Shown piece after piece: positions 10,377-21,300 of a DNA stretch of 64,000 bases; positions within the stretch are counted from its first letter, which is position 1; each line of letters opens with the position of its first letter. The stretch covers positions 620,001 through 684,000 of the forward strand of contig OY723309.1 in assembly GCA_963210315.1 (NCBI GenBank). The letters are read 5' to 3'. The position numbers and the translations under genes are program-made. The notes under the pieces are model-generated. The model ran no database searches and was not told where the DNA came from. It saw nothing but the letters and a program-made list of their open reading frames with translations. This DNA is from Rhynchopus euleeides. Lineage: Eukaryota > Euglenozoa > Diplonemea > Diplonemida > Diplonemidae.

Positions 10377-10405
10377 TTGTGAGATCCACTCGGCGCCTGC
10401 AAAGA

Positions 10406-10620
10406 ACTGCTTGCTGTGTTGGGTCGGGAATGAGGAAGTGTCCCCACACCCGACACGTTCCCTCACAACACGTCCTGACACCAGCACCAGCACCAGTAAC
10501 CCGAAGTGAAGTGTGACACAAGCAGTGATGTAAGCATTGATGCCAGAAGGTACCGTTCCATTCCAACGTTATGGGCGCAGGTTATCCGATAACCTGCTGA
10601 CACAACTTCATGAATGAGGA
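10406..10620. repeat. 3'-flank module of WD40 unit, copy 3
   Basis: Third copy of the module at 786-1060 and 5598-5850, again just beyond the 3' end of a minus-strand WD40 gene. The 10635-10715 stretch that follows matches 5920-6005. Confidence 0.75.
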
Positions 10621-10865
10621 GACTTATCAAGGTTGCTTACCCTGAAGCTTCAGTCGCACGATCCCTTTTGTTACTTTGCGACTTCGAGAACGCTCGTCGG
10701 CAACTGGTAAAAGTGTCCCTTCAACTCTGCCGCTCTTACCTGTATCACCACACATCGCCCAGCAGAAGGGGAAAAACGGAATGATACACGAACACGCGGT
10801 AAGGTTGCTGTGGTGTGCAGCTCAGCGAAACCAGAACTGGTGCTGAATCAACTGCCACCAGGACC

Positions 10866-12230
10866 TCAGAGTGATGTACAGACACACGTGAATCTTCTAA
10901 TCGTAGCGGAGAGCACACCGAGACACACGCCGACCACGACATAAGAATGCCAGAGCTCACAGCCCGACGACTGGTGTGGGTTACTGGGGTGGTGGAAGTG
11001 CAGACTGGGGGCGCACAGGCTCTGGCCCAGCCCGGTCACACCGTTCCAGCCAATCACACCACACCCCGACCCCACGAAGAGCTTGTCTGTGCTGTCGATG
11101 TGGACCTGCACCCACTTCGCCTCTGCACGGGCCAGCAGGCTGCAAAGAGTGTCTCTGCACCTGGTCGCGACATCTGGGCTGATCAGACTGTAGCCGGGCT
11201 CGCATCCCACCCCCTGTGTGACGACGATGTTGTCGCAGTCGATTGGAGGGGCAGGTGTCGGTGGTGTTGGCATGTGGTCCCACAAGAGCAGCCTGGAAAT
11301 GGATCTCGAGGGTGCCGATCCCTGTCCCGTGATGATGGCGTCGCTGGTGCGGAAGTACGACACTGCCCGTGTCGCATCGGCAGTCATAGTGTAGGTCTTC
11401 ACAAGGCTGCCGGTCTCCACGGAGTACACCCCCATGCCACCACGTGCCTCGTGCCCCACCACCACAAACTTGCTCCAGTCGCGAGAGAAAGACGTCCCGG
11501 ACCCGGATGCCGCACCCTTCGGAATCGTCTTGTGGAGGGAGTAGTCGCTCAGCTTGTAGATGTTCACCGCGTCCTGGCCAACACTCGCAAAATACAGGCC
11601 GTCTGGTGACACGGAGGTGGACATGACAGAGCCTGTGTGATCCGTCAGCGTCTTGAGAAAAGCACCAGTTGTTGCATCCCACACAACAACCTTGGAACCC
11701 CACGACCCACTGATGAGTCTTCCCCCGTCGATGGTGTACGTCAAGCTCGCGACTTCGGTATGACCCCCAGTGAGGGACAGCACCAAGTCACCAGTCTCAG
11801 AATCCCTGATGTAGATGTTGCCGTCAAGGTGTGCAGAAGCAATGCGTGTCCCATCTGGTGAGTATGCAACAGTAGCGCACTCCCCTTGCACGGCATCCGA
11901 CCACAGTTCCATCCCGCTGCTCAAGCTGACGACAGCAAGACCGCCATCGTTCAGTGCCACCGCCACTTTTCCTGAATCAGGAGAGAAGGCAACGTAGGAT
12001 GCATAACTGTAGGAGGGCACTGTGACAGGAGCACCTGTTGTCACGTTGTACACCAGCAAACCACTCTTAGTCGCTGCCACAGCAGCCAACTTGTCACCAG
12101 GCGAAACTGCGATGTTCCCGGGATAACCAGCGAGCGTAGCAAGCTGTGCGCTGCACTGCGGAAGCGAACCACTGGGGCATGGTGGGAGTGCACCGAAGCA
12201 CAGCGACAGGAGTGCCGCTACGGCTGGCAT
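10866..12230 (-). CDS. Secreted single WD40-propeller protein, copy 3
   Basis: An intact 454-residue frame almost identical to the protein at 6397-7773. It has the same leader ([19 protein letters not shown]), the same seven or so WD40 blades (for example 'VVVWDATTGAFLKTL') and the same Cys-containing C-terminal module. The main difference is an in-frame 12-base deletion near 11068 that removes four residues (FVGSGCGVIGW here, FVGSGYRPGCGVVGW in copy 2). Single substitutions such as 'HTSDAILTG' to 'RTSDAIITG' also occur. The near-identity suggests recent duplication or gene conversion between copies 2 and 3. Function is as for copy 2: a probable secreted or endomembrane binding protein, partner unknown. 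Confidence 0.85.
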   Translation of the reverse strand: MPAVAALLSLCFGALPPCPSGSLPQCSAQLATLAGYPGNIAVSPGDKLAAVAATKSGLLVYNVTTGAPVTVPSYSYASYVAFSPDSGKVAVALNDGGLAVVSLSSGMELWSDAVQGECATVAYSPDGTRIASAHLDGNIYIRDSETGDLVLSLTGGHTEVASLTYTIDGGRLISGSWGSKVVVWDATTGAFLKTLTDHTGSVMSTSVSPDGLYFASVGQDAVNIYKLSDYSLHKTIPKGAASGSGTSFSRDWSKFVVVGHEARGGMGVYSVETGSLVKTYTMTADATRAVSYFRTSDAIITGQGSAPSRSISRLLLWDHMPTPPTPAPPIDCDNIVVTQGVGCEPGYSLISPDVATRCRDTLCSLLARAEAKWVQVHIDSTDKLFVGSGCGVIGWNGVTGLGQSLCAPSLHFHHPSNPHQSSGCELWHSYVVVGVCLGVLSATIRRFTCVCTSL

Positions 12231-12263
12231 GGCTGCGGTGAGTCCAGGTTAGTGTCCTATCTG

Positions 12264-13109
12264 TGTGGTGGTGGGTGTGCTCGCACAAGGTAGCATCAGC
12301 ACCCAAAGGCGACTGCAGGTTGCCAACCCCAAATGCAGGAGTGGACCGGGTGGGGGCAGCACACCAACGGGGCTTGAGACTAGCGACTTGCGGATCTGCC
12401 GCCATCAGCACCCTACTGCACCTCACTCTTTTTTCCGACGCTGCACAGGCTGTATCCTGACACCAAAATCTGGTTTTTCCGGTGGCGAAAAAATTTTCTC
12501 GACCCTCGATTTTGCCAGAATTTTTTTTTACCCCTCAATTTTTTTCGGCGCCCTTCGGGCGCCGAAACCTCAACCCGCTCGGTCAGTCATGCCCTGCCCC
12601 GCCCTTCTGGAACCTCCGCCCCAACGCGTACTTGCCGTTGCCAAATTGCCCGAACGAGGTCTTCCTCTGCATTATTTTGTCCGTCTGGATGACCTGAATG
12701 TCATCAAATGAAGCCCGCAGCGGAAACTGAGAGGCCGGACTCCAAATATCCTCGCATACTTGAGGACATCATCGAGCAAGTCTTGCGGGGAAGTGTAAAC
12801 CATAAACAACCAAAGTGTACGTGACTGTTAGCAACTTCTTGACGGAACTGGCGAAGCATAGTCTTCAACGTCGTCCACTGCGCAACCAGAGCGTCCTCCT
12901 GTGCCTGCCTTTGACACAGTCGTGAACTCCAAAAGAGGACACAAATTTCGCTGTCGATGTATCGACCAGCTTGGCCTGCTGTGCGTTCGGGGTTTTGAGA
13001 AATAGTTGAAAGCGCCCTATCACTTCACAGCTACAACCGCTCTGATGAATTTCCTTTTGTTTGTTGCGTTGACGCTTCTACACACAAAACCCTGAACTGA
13101 TCACACCCT
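12264..13109. other. Intergenic, no gene; AT-rich foldable patch
   Basis: Downstream of 12263 the similarity among WD40 upstream regions ends. 12475-12575 is an A/T-run patch with 'ggcgaaaaaattttc' and 'cggcgcccttcgggcgccg', which can form hairpins. It resembles the A/T-run inverted repeat at 17339-17430. No coding frame is supported. Confidence 0.4.
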
Positions 13110-16100
13110 GAGCCTGATGAAGGGTGGGGTTCCTTCTTCGCCTCCCTGATGAGACTGACAAGCCGGGAGTGGTGTACCGTGAGGGGGGCGATTTCACCCT
13201 CCTGGGCACGCCCATAGGGTCGCGAGAGTTCTGCGAGCGCTACATGGACGAGAAGCTGGCTGAATTCGCGCCTTACCTTGAGGCGTTGGCGACGCTCGAA
13301 GACAGGCAAGTGGCCCTTGCTCTCCTCCGGCATTGCGAGGGTTTCGCGCGCCTGGTGTTCTACATGCGTGCACTGGGACATAGGGGTGCGACGGAATACC
13401 TGGCGAAGAGCGATGCGGCGGTCGAGAAGTGCCTGACTCGTATCCTCTGCCTGGCGGACGACACTCTCCCGGACGACGCCATGCGACAGGCGACGCTGCC
13501 GGTCCGGGTGGGTGGGCTCGGTATACGCCGTTCTACGGAGCACTGGCACGCCGCAGCGATGGCTTCCATGCAGAACGGGTATCTGTTATGTCGGGAGTTG
13601 GACAAGGAGTTCACCTGGGATACGGCGGCGTGGCACACCCTGAGCTCGGCCTACAACAACGACGTGAGCGAGGGGGATGCTGTGGATTCGGAGTCCCGCC
13701 CCACGGAGATGGTGAAACAGAAGGACCTCTCCCTGGCCATCATCGACGTTCACCACCGAGACTTGCACGAGCGGGCAGACGCCAGTGACAGAGCCAGGTA
13801 CCGGTCCCTGTCACTCCCTCATGCAGGGGCCACGTATGCGGGCAAGCTGACGGAAGAGACGCGTGTCGGGGGAGAGGAAATGGTTGTGGTGACGCGGCAC
13901 AGGCTGGGCATCTCCCTCTTCGAGCCAGACGCCAAGTGCGGCAGGTGTGGGCAAGAGATGGACACGCACGGCACCCACGCGCTGAACTGTAGGGTGGGGG
14001 GTGGGCCCACTCGGCGTCACGATGTCGTGCGGGACAGCCTGTACAGGCTCGCGGTGGAAGCGGGTACGAGCCCCGAGATGGAGACGCTCCACATCCTTCC
14101 GGACTCCCAGGAGCGCCCCGGGGACATTGTCACTCGCCGGGTGTGGCCGCGGGTCATCGACGTGACGATCCGCAATCCCCTCGCGGCTTCCGTGGTCCAA
14201 GCTGCTGCGAGGTTTACTGGAGCGGCGGCGGCAGCGGGGGAGGCAGAGAAGAACAGGAGGTATCGTGATCCCTGCAGGAGATCTGGCCAGATTTTCGCGG
14301 CCTTTGCGATGGAGGCTTTCGGGGGTCTGGGGCCGTCGGCGCACCAGGTTTTCGGCAAGCTGGGCCGCCTAGCAGCAGAACGGACGGGGCGAAGCAGGGT
14401 TCTGGTCACCCAGAGCCACGCCACCAGAGTGAGTAGCGCGTACAGCCACATCCTGGGTCGAACACTCCTTGAATGCGGCCCCATATCACCAGCAGCAGTG
14501 AGCCGGACGGCGTTGGCTACAGAGGCCGCGGCCCCCCTGAACCCGGACCACTTCATGCGGTTCTCGGTTGACTCGCGTGGGGAGGGGGAGGTGTTCATTG
14601 ACCCTGATGAGGAGCGCCCTGTGCCCCAGGCGGACCCGGTCCCTCGGGCAGAGGCAGCACCGACATCTCCGCCCCCCTCTGTCGTCATCGAAAAGTGGAG
14701 AGACAAGCGAGGAGGGGCGCGAGTGGCTATTGAGGACCTGGCAGAGGGGCTTGGTAATGCTCTTACGATGCCAGAACAGGTCGCCGCCCTGGGTGGGTCA
14801 GTGGCGGAGGGGGCCCCAGCAACGTGGGTGGTGGCGGTGACGGCCGCGGCGTGTGACCTGGGGTTTGACATCGACGCTGACAAGCTTCTGCGCCTGGCGG
14901 TGGTGTGCGTCCGTCGAGCGCCCACACTCCGTCTGCTCCTCTCAGACCCCGACGAGTGGGCGGGGCGTATGCTGGCTTCCGGGGGTGGCGAAGACGTGGA
15001 CCAGGTGGCCCTCCGTGGGGTGGCGGTGGCCCTCGACGTCCACGCTGTGGTTTTTAGAGACAACCTCCCCCCTCTTCTCGTGGCCCCAGGTGAACCATGC
15101 CAAGCGCTTTTTGTGGGCGGCGTGGACGGGGGGTTCAAGCCGGTCACGGTGCCGGACCAGGTGGTGGAACAGGTCACATACACGAAGTGTGTGGAGGTCG
15201 AGGTGCCGCAGGGCCCGGTTATCCCGGGGCGCGTGGATGTGTCGGGGTCACCGGGTTGCTGTCAGTTCTGTGCGTCGCTCTTCACCACGGCCGTGCACCA
15301 TGGGGAGTGTGGTCACTGCTCGAGGATGGTGTGCCCGACCTGCTGTGAGCTGGGCGAAGACGACACCAGGTGCGTCTGCACGCCACTACCTCTGCCACGC
15401 GAGGACCAAGGGGTGGCCCCTCATCCGCCGGGGCAAGCGGAGCCCCCTCCTCCGCCCCCGGCGAGCACCGCACTGACAAAGGCTTTGCTGGAGGGCCGGG
15501 CCCCAGGGGGAGGGGACGGTCTGTCCAGGCTGCAACGGTCTTTGGGGATGCAGGAGTGCACGGGGTTCCGTTTCACACCAGGCGACTGCTTCTTCGATGC
15601 GGCGGCTTTCATTATGGGAGGCTCGGCGGCGGGCATGCGGAGGCTAGCCGTCCAGGCGGTGCTACGTGACCCAGGCCTTTGTGCTCGGGCCGAGCCGAAC
15701 AGCGAGTCCTGGGCTGCGGCCATGCGAGTCGAGGGTAGCCGGGACGAGGCTTCTTGGGCGGACCAGGTAGCAGTACATGGACTTGCGCTGGGGTCGGGGT
15801 GGGCTGTGGTGGTCCTATCTGATCAAGCGCCCCCCACGGTCCACCGCCCCCGGGTGAAGCCTTTCGTCGGAGTGCTTGGAGTCAAGCATCAGGGAAAGCA
15901 CTACACCCCCCTTTTGGTGCCCCCACCTCTGGCGGAGGCAGTGTCTGCCCTCGCCCCCTCGCCGGTGTTGGGGCGGACTGGCTGTCCAGGGGGGGAGCAG
16001 GGCCTCCCCATGTGCCAGGTGCCGTCCCAGCCGTCGCGCCGCCGCTTTTACTGTGCCCGCTGTGCAGAGGCGGTGGATACCGCAGTCGAACACTGGCGTT

Positions 16101-17209
16101 GTTTCGGTTGCGATTGCAGGGCGTGTGGGGAATGCGTGGAGCAGGGGGAGACCTGTATGGATCTGGGGCCTCGGGACGCGGAGGAGCCGCCTGCGAGGGT
16201 CCCGCAGCCGCAGGACCAGGGTGATCCCCCTCGACGAGAAGGTGATCCCCCTCCTGCACCCACCGGCGCCCCGGCCACCGGCCGCTCCGACCCGACCGCC
16301 ACCGAGGAAGGCTCCAACCCTGCGCAAGCACCAGCCACCTCGATGTCGTCGCAGCCGAAGCGGAAGCGGGAGTCGGCATCGCCGCAGCGTGGTCAGGAGA
16401 TGGATGAGGACGACGGGGCCACGACGGTGGGGGAGTGGGAGGAGCAGTTCTGCCCCGACGTGCACCGACCGCAGGAGGAGCAGGAGGCGGCGCTCCGGGC
16501 CATTCAGGCTTGGTGGGCCGAGTTGGGGGATGACAAGGCCTCACAGGCGGAGGCGTACAACGTGGTCTGTTGTCGTCTGAGGGCGCGGGCAGGCAAGCGG
16601 GCGCGGGCGAGCCGGCCAGGGGCGCGGGGGTCTTCGCAGCGGAGTTCCCAGGGGTCCCAGAGCCAGGGGAGTAGGGCCGCCAGGGGAGCGAGATAGCCGT
16701 AGGTCGGCTCCCCCCCCCCCTACCCCCCTCTTTCCTTTCGCCCCTCCCCCCCCCTCCCGTTCCCCACCCCCGTGCCCCCTTCCCCTTTCTTCCGGTGAAT
16801 GCGCCAGCGGAGTCGGTCCACGCCCTCGCTGTCAGTCGCTTTCGCCTCTCCCCCCCTGCCCCCCCCCCCCCTTTACCTCGCCCCCTTTTCCCCTCACCAG
16901 CGGGCTGCCCCTTGTGAATGGTAGATTTGCCTACAGCCCCTTGTTCATGCCGCCAGCACGGAGCCCCACGCAGCTCAACCCCGGCCAGTGCGCGGTTTGT
17001 TTGCCCTAGAGCTTTGTTGTTTGTGTAGTTCATGTTACAGTGCTAAGAGCCCGTAGAAGCAAAAGTAGAACCTGCTGCGCTAGCCCCACCAAGCAGCCAC
17101 AGTACGACAGGACGCGCGCAGGCACCGGGCCCCCTCTCCTAAAAAAAAAAGGAGAAATATGGGGAATGGACAAAAATCCCCCAAAAAAAAAAAAAAAAAA
17201 AAAAAAAAA
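13110..17209 (+). mobile_element. 5'-truncated RLE-type LINE
   Basis: A non-LTR retrotransposon copy with the single frame 13124-16696, a ~490-bp G/C-rich 3' UTR and a 27-base A run at 17183-17209. Homology to the LINE at 48735-54632 begins only at the end of the reverse-transcriptase domain, so the 5' half is missing, as usual for target-primed integration. Parts of the 3' UTR recur at 9967-10055 and 56795-56880 (both minus). The left boundary is approximate. Confidence 0.7.
13124..16696 (+). CDS. LINE polyprotein C-terminal part: RT end, RLE endonuclease, OTU-like domains
   Basis: A 1190-residue frame. Residues 1-150 match the end of the reverse-transcriptase region of the protein at 48735-54632 (shared 'RQVALALLRHCEGF', 'LPVRVGGLGIRRS'). 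The catalytic YxDD is absent because of 5' truncation. Residues 271-350 form a restriction-like endonuclease: a C-x2-C-x8-H-x4-C knuckle (CGRCGQEMDTHGTHALNC), 'RRHD', 'PGDIV' and 'IDVTI'. Residues 541-663 look like an OTU fold without its catalytic Cys. Residues 712-750 are a Cys/His cluster. Residues 820-930 are an OTU-like cysteine protease (GDCFFDAA ... KHYTPL). Residues 972-1011 are another Cys-rich finger, and the tail is basic and Pro-rich. In LINEs the RLE nicks target DNA; a protease role for OTU is inference. The start codon is arbitrary because the copy is truncated. Confidence 0.75.
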   Translation: MGFLLRLPDETDKPGVVYREGGDFTLLGTPIGSREFCERYMDEKLAEFAPYLEALATLEDRQVALALLRHCEGFARLVFYMRALGHRGATEYLAKSDAAVEKCLTRILCLADDTLPDDAMRQATLPVRVGGLGIRRSTEHWHAAAMASMQNGYLLCRELDKEFTWDTAAWHTLSSAYNNDVSEGDAVDSESRPTEMVKQKDLSLAIIDVHHRDLHERADASDRARYRSLSLPHAGATYAGKLTEETRVGGEEMVVVTRHRLGISLFEPDAKCGRCGQEMDTHGTHALNCRVGGGPTRRHDVVRDSLYRLAVEAGTSPEMETLHILPDSQERPGDIVTRRVWPRVIDVTIRNPLAASVVQAAARFTGAAAAAGEAEKNRRYRDPCRRSGQIFAAFAMEAFGGLGPSAHQVFGKLGRLAAERTGRSRVLVTQSHATRVSSAYSHILGRTLLECGPISPAAVSRTALATEAAAPLNPDHFMRFSVDSRGEGEVFIDPDEERPVPQADPVPRAEAAPTSPPPSVVIEKWRDKRGGARVAIEDLAEGLGNALTMPEQVAALGGSVAEGAPATWVVAVTAAACDLGFDIDADKLLRLAVVCVRRAPTLRLLLSDPDEWAGRMLASGGGEDVDQVALRGVAVALDVHAVVFRDNLPPLLVAPGEPCQALFVGGVDGGFKPVTVPDQVVEQVTYTKCVEVEVPQGPVIPGRVDVSGSPGCCQFCASLFTTAVHHGECGHCSRMVCPTCCELGEDDTRCVCTPLPLPREDQGVAPHPPGQAEPPPPPPASTALTKALLEGRAPGGGDGLSRLQRSLGMQECTGFRFTPGDCFFDAAAFIMGGSAAGMRRLAVQAVLRDPGLCARAEPNSESWAAAMRVEGSRDEASWADQVAVHGLALGSGWAVVVLSDQAPPTVHRPRVKPFVGVLGVKHQGKHYTPLLVPPPLAEAVSALAPSPVLGRTGCPGGEQGLPMCQVPSQPSRRRFYCARCAEAVDTAVEHWRCFGCDCRACGECVEQGETCMDLGPRDAEEPPARVPQPQDQGDPPRREGDPPPAPTGAPATGRSDPTATEEGSNPAQAPATSMSSQPKRKRESASPQRGQEMDEDDGATTVGEWEEQFCPDVHRPQEEQEAALRAIQAWWAELGDDKASQAEAYNVVCCRLRARAGKRARASRPGARGSSQRSSQGSQSQGSRAARGAR

Positions 17210-17338
17210 GGGTGGGGTTAGTGTATAGAGCACGTTTGGTTGCAGCTGTGGTGGGGCGCTTTCCGCTCACACGAGTGTGCTTAAAAAAGAAATCTGACCT
17301 CCAGGGAAACTCGGACTTTTTTCTCCCCAGCCAAAAAT

Positions 17339-17430
17339 CCCGTGGCGAAAATATTTTTTTTCGCCAAGCTGATTTCCAGAAATATTTTTTTTTGGGAGAA
17401 AATTTTTTTTTTCGCCACGGGGGATATCCA
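17339..17430. repeat. A/T-run inverted repeat
   Basis: The + strand begins 'cccgtggcgaaaatattttt' and ends 'ttttttcgccacggggg', an imperfect palindrome of about 90 bp with long A and T runs inside. It has no coding sequence. Related sequence is at 12475-12575. It may be a very small MITE or a fold-back remnant. Confidence 0.5.
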
Positions 17431-17900
17431 CTGACGCTGCATCACAGGGCTGTCATCTCGTCGGGGAGAGACTGGCAAAACACCCAACTCAGGCGAGCGA
17501 TTTAAAAAAAGAAAGTCTCGACAAGTCACGAGCTCTGCTCGATCTGTCCCAGATATCACACCCCTGCAACACCCTTTCGTCCCAGTGTGCAGAACGCACC
17601 ATAAGGGCGCTAAGGCTGGGGAGTTGCACGTTAAACTCCGCCCTGAGTACGCCTGAAGGAAGGATGCCCGAGTCCCACTGAATCCAACGAAGGAAATCAT
17701 GGCCACATGGGGCACTTCGCCAGAAGGAAAGCCGTCTCATCCCAACGACAAAACCGCACAAATCTGTCCTGTGGAGGGACCACCCAGATTATGCCAGGCC
17801 ACCCCACCCCATCTGCCAAGGTTAGATATTGTTGTCAGTGTGGTTGGGTTGCAGCTGTGGCACAGGGTCACTTTTTCCATTCACGTGAATGTGATTCAAG
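17431..17900. other. Non-coding stretch
   Basis: No coding frame, RNA gene or further repeat family is recognisable here. Confidence 0.35.
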
Positions 17901-17998
17901 GGGGGGTCTGCTACGGGGTGGCCGTCAGTGCATTTCCAGCTGAATTGGCTGAAAACTGACGGAGATTGACGAAGGATAACGACCAGCGAAGACCCCCC
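17901..17998. mobile_element. ~100-bp MITE, family GGGGGTCTTCGCT (reverse copy)
   Basis: Begins 'ggggggtctgctacggggtg' and ends 'aacgaccagcgaagaccccc'. It is the reverse-oriented relative of 8549-8655, sharing both ends and the inner 'tcagtgcatttcc'. Confidence 0.6.
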
Positions 17999-18221
17999 CA
18001 AGTATACTTATACGATCGCCGAAGGCGAATGCAGAGGTGAGGGAGGTGGTGGGGGTCGCAAGGCGGCGGCGAATGTATTGACCCCCCCTCCCCGAACAAA
18101 CAGATGCGACACCAACACGGTACCGATGAAGCGGCGCAGGGGCGGGGGGTAGGGCAAAAAATGGCGCGCGCTAAGGCCCAGCCCAAGAGGGGGTTTCAAA
18201 GAAGGAGACACACGGCGCACT

Positions 18222-18345
18222 AGTCGACGAGATAACTAGTTATCTAACGAGTGGACTAACGAGTGATACACCTAACGAGTGATCACGAGAGATTGCTCTT
18301 TAATTTCGATCGATCACTCGTTAGACAACTAGTTAGAAAGTAACT
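18222..18345. repeat. CTAACGAGTGA palindromic repeat
   Basis: Contains 'ataactagttat', several 'ctaacgagtga' units, and their complement 'tcactcgttag' further on, giving a nested inverted repeat. The TA-flanked element at 18347-18691 sits at its right side, and 'gttacctcactcg' follows that element, so the palindrome seems interrupted by the insertion. Confidence 0.55.
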
Positions 18346-18346
18346 A

Positions 18347-18691
18347 CCGTATACGTAAATATTATGGAACGTAAATATTATGGAACGGGCCCATTTTTGG
18401 CCGGTCCGTTCCATAATATTTACGTTCCATAATATTTACAGGGCCAGTTGGGGACTCGGTGGTGAGGACGGCTTGCGTCAGGAATCGCGCGAAAAGTGCA
18501 CGAGTAGGTCCCGTCAGGGACTCTGTATGCCGTCCGATCACCTGGTCCAAGTCCCCGAGTCGCAGAAAGCCCTGTAAATATTATGGAACGAAAAAAATCT
18601 GGAACGCCAACCCGCCAGCGTTCCAAAATATTTACGTTCCATAATATTTACGTTCCAAAATATTTACGTTCCAAAATATTTACGTATACGG
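18347..18691 (+). mobile_element. 345-bp MITE with CCGTATACG ends, copy a
   Basis: A 345-bp element bounded by TA on both sides (18345-18346 and 18692-18693). Its terminal inverted repeats start CCGTATACGTAAATATT and continue as several 'gtaaatattatggaac' units that can pair with one another. The unique centre is about 150 bp. An almost identical copy of the same length lies in opposite orientation at 57347-57691. The TA duplication fits Tc1/mariner-like mobilisation, but the superfamily is not proven. No open frame of note. Confidence 0.85.
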
Positions 18692-18693
18692 TA

Positions 18694-21140
18694 GTTACCT
18701 CACTCGTCAAACTAGAAACTAGGGCGCCGTGCAGTAAGAAAGCCCCCCCCCCTTGCCAGAAGCTGGCAGGAATTCGCTGGCGTAGAAAGAGCACCCACCA
18801 AGGGGAAGGCCGCTACTTCATTTTTTTGAGGGCGTTTTGTCGATTTGATGGATCAACAGCCTGACGTTACTCTCGAACAGCCACCTTGAACGATTTTTTG
18901 CGCCCCCCCCCCCCCCCCTCCCTGGTAAGAGGGGCTGATGTTTACCTCTCCGCTGCTTCCCCCTCCCGCGGCGGCACACCACGTGCAATGGCCTTTATCT
19001 TTTATTTTGTGCAGCGATGAAGCTCGGAGAGGGCGTAGGTGGGGCAGACCTTTCATTCAGACCTTTACGGTGCAGGGGTTGTGGAACGCTCGCATATTTC
19101 AGGCAACCCATATTACTTCCTGGTTTCAGCCGTCAACCCATGAATGCCTCATCGCTCAGCCTCAGGGCTGCAGCTTTTCCACCTCATCACCCATCACCTC
19201 CACCCCCCCCCTGTTTCACGAACTCAACTGTTCAAAAGCATCCGCTGAATCAACCATCGCCAGGCAGAACACCCCACTCCCCTTGAGCTGCACTTAATGT
19301 GCACCGAGCTGGTCGACCGATGTCCCCCCCCCACTGTAGTCACACAGAGGGGAGAATCAAAGAGAGGCCTTCGCTCTGTGTCAAACAGTGTCAGCTTTGT
19401 CTCCTGTTTTGAGAGTCGCCTCGCGTGTCCTCCCATTCCGAGCGAAGGGCCCCAAGGCAGCGTTCAGCCAAGGGAATATCGGAGAGGGTGGGTGAGGGCG
19501 CGACGAAGACGGGGCTCCGAACAGGCGGAGCTCCACGAGCAGTTTGCAGATGCAACAAAAGGGGGCAACAAAGTGGAAGGGCATGGGGGGGTAAAGAGTA
19601 GAATGTAGAATTTGGTTGTTCCACGGTCTTAAAAATCCACACGTGGGGGAGGGGGGGTGGGGAACTTTTTGTTGTCCTGCTACAAGGGCAGGGGTGGGGG
19701 TGAAAATTTGCATTTTTTGGTTATGTGAAGAAAGAAGAGACGGCAAAAAAAAAGGTGTGTGGAGCCCATTCATGCATCCATCATCCCCCACCACCCTCCC
19801 CTCCCGTCTCTCTTTTCTCCCCCCCCCCCCCCACCCCTTTACTCAAATTGCAGGTCGCGGTGGGGTGGGGGGGGGAAGGGGATCTGGGCCGTCGGTATCA
19901 CTTCTTGAGTTCGCAAAAACGTGGCTACCCCACACATATCAAATTCAATGGTGAGGGGGGAAGAAGGGGGAAAACCCCTTCAGCCCCTTCTTCTTCTCTT
20001 CAGATTTGCACCAATTTAAAAAAAAACACAGCTTTTGTTGAATTGGTTTTGTGCCAAGTGGAATAACGCCACCAGGCTGTCCCGTCTCGATGGGTCTCCA
20101 CTGTAGCACTGCACAGCACACCTGCCTTATCAGGGCACATATACCCAACACATCAAAACCACCAACACGCCCCTCTCACAGAGGAAGAAGGTCTGTGGCC
20201 AGTGGAGAGGAATAAGCTCTTATACGGCACGAAAGGAACGAATTCTCGAACAATTTTGGTCAAAAAGGAGAGGCGTTTTCTTTGAATGATTGGTAGAGCA
20301 AAGAACGGCCCGGCACGCAGGGAGAAGAAGGGCGGGTGGGTGGGAAGGGGGTGTGGGTAGATAGCAGGGTTGCGGCAGGGAGTGGGGGGGATGGGGGGGT
20401 GGGAGTACGAGCGGGGGGGGGACACAGCTACCGCCACACTCCCAACTAAAAAGAGGCATTTTTTTGACTTATAGCTCACGCACACATCCTGAACTTCTTT
20501 GCTGTGGGTGTGGAGCGCGAGCCACGGCTCGCTTTCTCCACTAAACTCTGCACGCACACAGTCTTGTGTTTGTTGTGGCGGATACCATCTCATGCAATCC
20601 CTCCCTGCATTGGGGGGCTTTGGGAAGGGGCAGGGACCCTGACCCTACCCCTACCCCCCCTTCCCCACCAAACTGTGCGGGGAGCATAGCTTGTTTTTCC
20701 GCCCGTTGTGCACCCATTATGGGCAAAAGAGTGAAAAATAGGTCTGAGTCCTCAACACACGCTACTCTCTCGCACACCGCCCCACGCCCCACACCCCCCT
20801 GATGAAGCAAAACACACACAACAACGAAGCGACACACGCACAGAGCTACAGTACAATGCGAGCGTAGGGGGGTCTTCGCTATTGGCCAGTTTTCGGCAGT
20901 CTTCGGCGCATTCCTCAAAAAAAACAGTCATTCCAGGTGTCTCTTCTCTCGTTCTCTACGAATCTGATCCCGTGTGGATGTGGCGATGATTCGGATTGAT
21001 TCCACATACGCGCGCACGCGTGTGTGTCTTCCTAGGTCAGTGCAGGGCACCACACCTAGCACCCTGTTCACAATGACACACAGTCACACAGAAAATGGTG
21101 AACAATCGCCAAAACACAAAAATGCCGTGCACTGTAGCAA
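18694..21140. other. Gene-poor stretch with homopolymer runs
   Basis: No gene is supported; frames are short or low-complexity. 19368-19450 is a member of the CCTTCG repeat family (see 9550-9666). About 20870-20930 begins like the GGGGGGTCTTCGCT MITE. C and G runs of 10-17 bases occur near 18903, 19820, 19867 and 20412. Confidence 0.45.
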
Positions 21141-21300
21141 AAGGCGCTATATACATGGTATGACAAAGATCTTGCAAGAAATGTTAAGAAATTTCAAAAT
21201 TTCTTAAGACGTCTTAATGTAATGATGGACATTTTAATGCCTAGCATTAAAGAAGGATTTCTTTAAGAAATCCTTAAGAAATTTCCATAATTGTGGACAT
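21141..21300. repeat. AT-rich TTAAGAAATTTC repeat, copy a
   Basis: A run of 'ttaagaaat/atttcttaa' palindromes bounded by 'ctatatacatggtatgacaa' on the left and 'gtggacatttt' on the right. A related copy in opposite orientation lies at 25660-25744 and continues at 28730-28755, where it has been split by the pogo-like transposon. Confidence 0.65.

Noticed and set aside
14017..15183. 388-codon minus-strand frame inside the 13-kb LINE
   Set aside because: Shadow of the LINE frame; Arg/Ser/Thr-rich with no motif, while the + frame carries endonuclease motifs.
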